Made by a program: the position numbers and the translations under genes | In this document: one piece after another, positions 6,243-6,670 of the stretch | Position numbering within the stretch: the first letter of the stretch is position 1 | How the letters are laid out: every line of letters starts with the position of its first letter | The notes under the pieces: model-generated | Databases searched by the model: none | What the model saw: only the letters and a program-made list of their open reading frames with translations | Told to the model about the DNA's origin: nothing | Origin: Chloroflexota bacterium | GTDB lineage: Bacteria; Chloroflexota; Limnocylindria; Limnocylindrales; CSP1-4 | Assembly: GCA_025935655.1 (NCBI GenBank) | Contig: JAICUV010000188.1 | Coordinates: 1 to 6,670 of the forward strand | DNA: 6,670 bases | Direction: 5' to 3'

Positions 6243-6262
6243 GCCGACGCCCCTGCGTCGGC
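6243..6262 (+). terminator. Hairpin after galE, probable transcription terminator
   Basis: GCCGACGC (6243-6250) and GCGTCGGC (6255-6262) form a perfect 8-bp stem with a CCCT loop, 22 bases after the galE stop. Only TATTCC follows, so there is no U-tract. Termination would be of the hairpin-only type reported for high-GC bacteria. A competing stem, GGGGGCG (6230-6236) with CGCCCC (6248-6253), overlaps it. Confidence 0.55.
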
Positions 6263-6412
6263 TATTCCGCCCGCGACTCTACGGTTCCGTGACGCGACGT
6301 TTCATGCGCCAGGCGACTGGAATGTTCCGCGCACAGGGCCTGCGACGGAACGTGTGAGTCTGCGGGGGCATATTCCGTTCCACGACGGAACCGTTGAGTC
6401 GCCAGCGGCATA
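6263..6412. repeat. 150-bp mirror element of four ~40-bp units, two in each orientation
   Basis: The left arm (6263-6337) matches the reverse complement of the right arm (6412-6338) at about 47 of 75 positions with no gaps; the best-kept core is GACTCTACGGTTCCGT at 6275-6290 against GACTCAACGGTTCCGT on the minus strand at 6400-6385 (15 of 16). Each arm is itself a tandem pair. Cores begin at 6275 and 6315 on the plus strand and at 6360 and 6400 on the minus strand, 40 bases apart in both arms. Each core is preceded 12 bases upstream by a TATGCC-like start (6263, 6303, 6372, 6412). The inner pair (GTTCCG...CGGAAC around 6324-6351) can close a hairpin. There is no coding potential and no transposase. 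It may be a dispersed intergenic repeat, a non-autonomous mobile element, a cluster of protein-binding sites or a structured RNA. The structure is certain; the role is unknown. Confidence 0.8.
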
Positions 6413-6430
6413 GGCCGCGGGGCGGCGCGC

Positions 6431-6516
6431 GCGCTGCCCGCCTGGCCGCGTGCGCTGCCGGCCTGGCCGCGTGCGCCGGACGCTTGGCGGCGTGCACCGG
6501 ACGTCTGGCTCCGCGT
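6431..6516. repeat. Four 21-bp tandem repeats
   Basis: Units lie at 6431-6451, 6452-6472, 6473-6493 and 6494-6516, the last with two extra bases. Units 1 and 2 differ at one base (GCGCTGCCCGCCTGGCCGCG versus GCGCTGCCGGCCTGGCCGCG, each followed by T). Units 3 and 4 share CCGGACG and are more diverged. The period is a multiple of three, and the plus strand would read ALPAWPR, ALPAWPR, APDAWRR, APDVWLR, but no start codon with signals or supporting gene is seen. A (GC)5 run at 6425-6434 abuts the first unit. It is best described as a GC-rich minisatellite in the intergenic region. Confidence 0.75.
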
Positions 6517-6518
6517 AT

Positions 6519-6548
6519 CCCGGGCGCCCAGCTCCTCCTTCGCCCGGG
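6519..6548 (-). terminator. GC hairpin between convergent genes, possible terminator of the minus-strand gene
   Basis: CCCGGGCG (6519-6526) pairs with CGCCCGGG (6541-6548), 8 bp with a 14-base loop. It lies 28 bases beyond the stop of the minus-strand gene. Because CCCGGG is itself palindromic, the same bases also form a direct repeat CCCGGGCGCC (6519-6528, 6543-6552). There is no U-tract on either strand, so the terminator role is only inferred from position. Confidence 0.35.
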
Positions 6549-6576
6549 CGCCTCCCGCGCCCGGCGCGACCGGACC

Positions 6577-6670
6577 CTACGACTCCGCGGACTCGGCGGC
6601 GACGATGTCCCGCAGCTCGAGCGGGTGCGTCTCGCCGTCGTGCCGGTGCACCTCGCCGGAGCCGGACCAC
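6577..6670 (-). CDS. C-terminal end of an unidentified minus-strand gene (partial)
   Basis: Reading the minus strand from the right edge gives 30 codons ending at a TAG (6579-6577). The last residues are HDGETHPLELRDIVAAESAE then S, preceded by WSGSGEVHR. Almost every codon ends in G or C, matching the real genes of this window, and the overlapping minus-strand frame is Arg/Gly/Pro-rich as expected of a shadow. The gene converges on galE. The fragment is His- and Glu-rich at the start and ends in an acidic helix-like tail. No family is recognisable from this much. Confidence 0.7.
   Translation of the reverse strand, partial: WSGSGEVHRHDGETHPLELRDIVAAESAES

Noticed and set aside
6263..6412. 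CRISPR-like array reading of the 40-bp repeats
   Set aside because: The units are contiguous with no unique spacers, in two orientations, and no cas gene is present.
6279..6670. Minus-strand frames of 72 and 122 codons across the repeats
   Set aside because: Their sequence simply reflects the 21-bp repeats and mirror element (Arg/Ala/Pro-rich); no start signals or domain, and the real minus gene uses another frame.

Overview
This is very GC-rich bacterial DNA (above 70% G+C by eye, almost every codon ending in G or C). It is compact and chromosomal in character, with six complete plus-strand genes, one nested small reading frame, and the 3' end of a convergent minus-strand gene at the right edge. 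I see no phage genes, transposase, CRISPR array, tRNA or rRNA. The G+C, the HD-domain CCA-adding enzyme, and promoters with a TAnnnT -10 box placed so that transcription starts at the start codon fit a high-GC Chloroflexota (for example a Limnocylindria-like lineage) or an actinomycete. That placement is inference.

Left part (1-2349): a non-coding leader of about 180 bases carries a probable leaderless promoter and a perfect inverted repeat. It is followed by a serine beta-lactamase-like hydrolase (183-1274) and, 10 bases later, a class I SAM-dependent methyltransferase (1285-2349). The methyltransferase frame runs without a stop into a 65-codon segment. That segment has its own Shine-Dalgarno, start codon and -10-like box, so it is either a fused C-terminal tail or a separate small gene (2152-2349).

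Middle part (2350-6220): after a 117-base gap with a second leaderless-type promoter comes a tight four-gene run. It holds an HNH nuclease (2467-2982), a CCA-adding tRNA nucleotidyltransferase (2986-4398), a TPR protein with a long Ala/Gly/acidic tail (4395-5180), and a GalE-type UDP-glucose 4-epimerase (5177-6220). The gaps are 3 bases and then two 4-base GTGA stop/start overlaps, so these genes are almost certainly one translationally coupled operon. They mix RNA maturation, an uncharacterised conserved nuclease and envelope-sugar metabolism. No obvious single pathway joins them, and the order may reflect housekeeping co-expression.

Right part (6221-6670): a perfect 8-bp hairpin follows galE and probably ends the operon. 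Directly against it lies the most unusual structure in the window, a 150-bp element (6263-6412). It is built of four copies of a roughly 40-bp unit, two in each orientation, with exact mirror symmetry and no indels. After it come four 21-bp tandem repeats, another GC hairpin, and the last 30 codons of a minus-strand gene. The element and the repeats are not explained by any gene here and are the best candidates for something undescribed.
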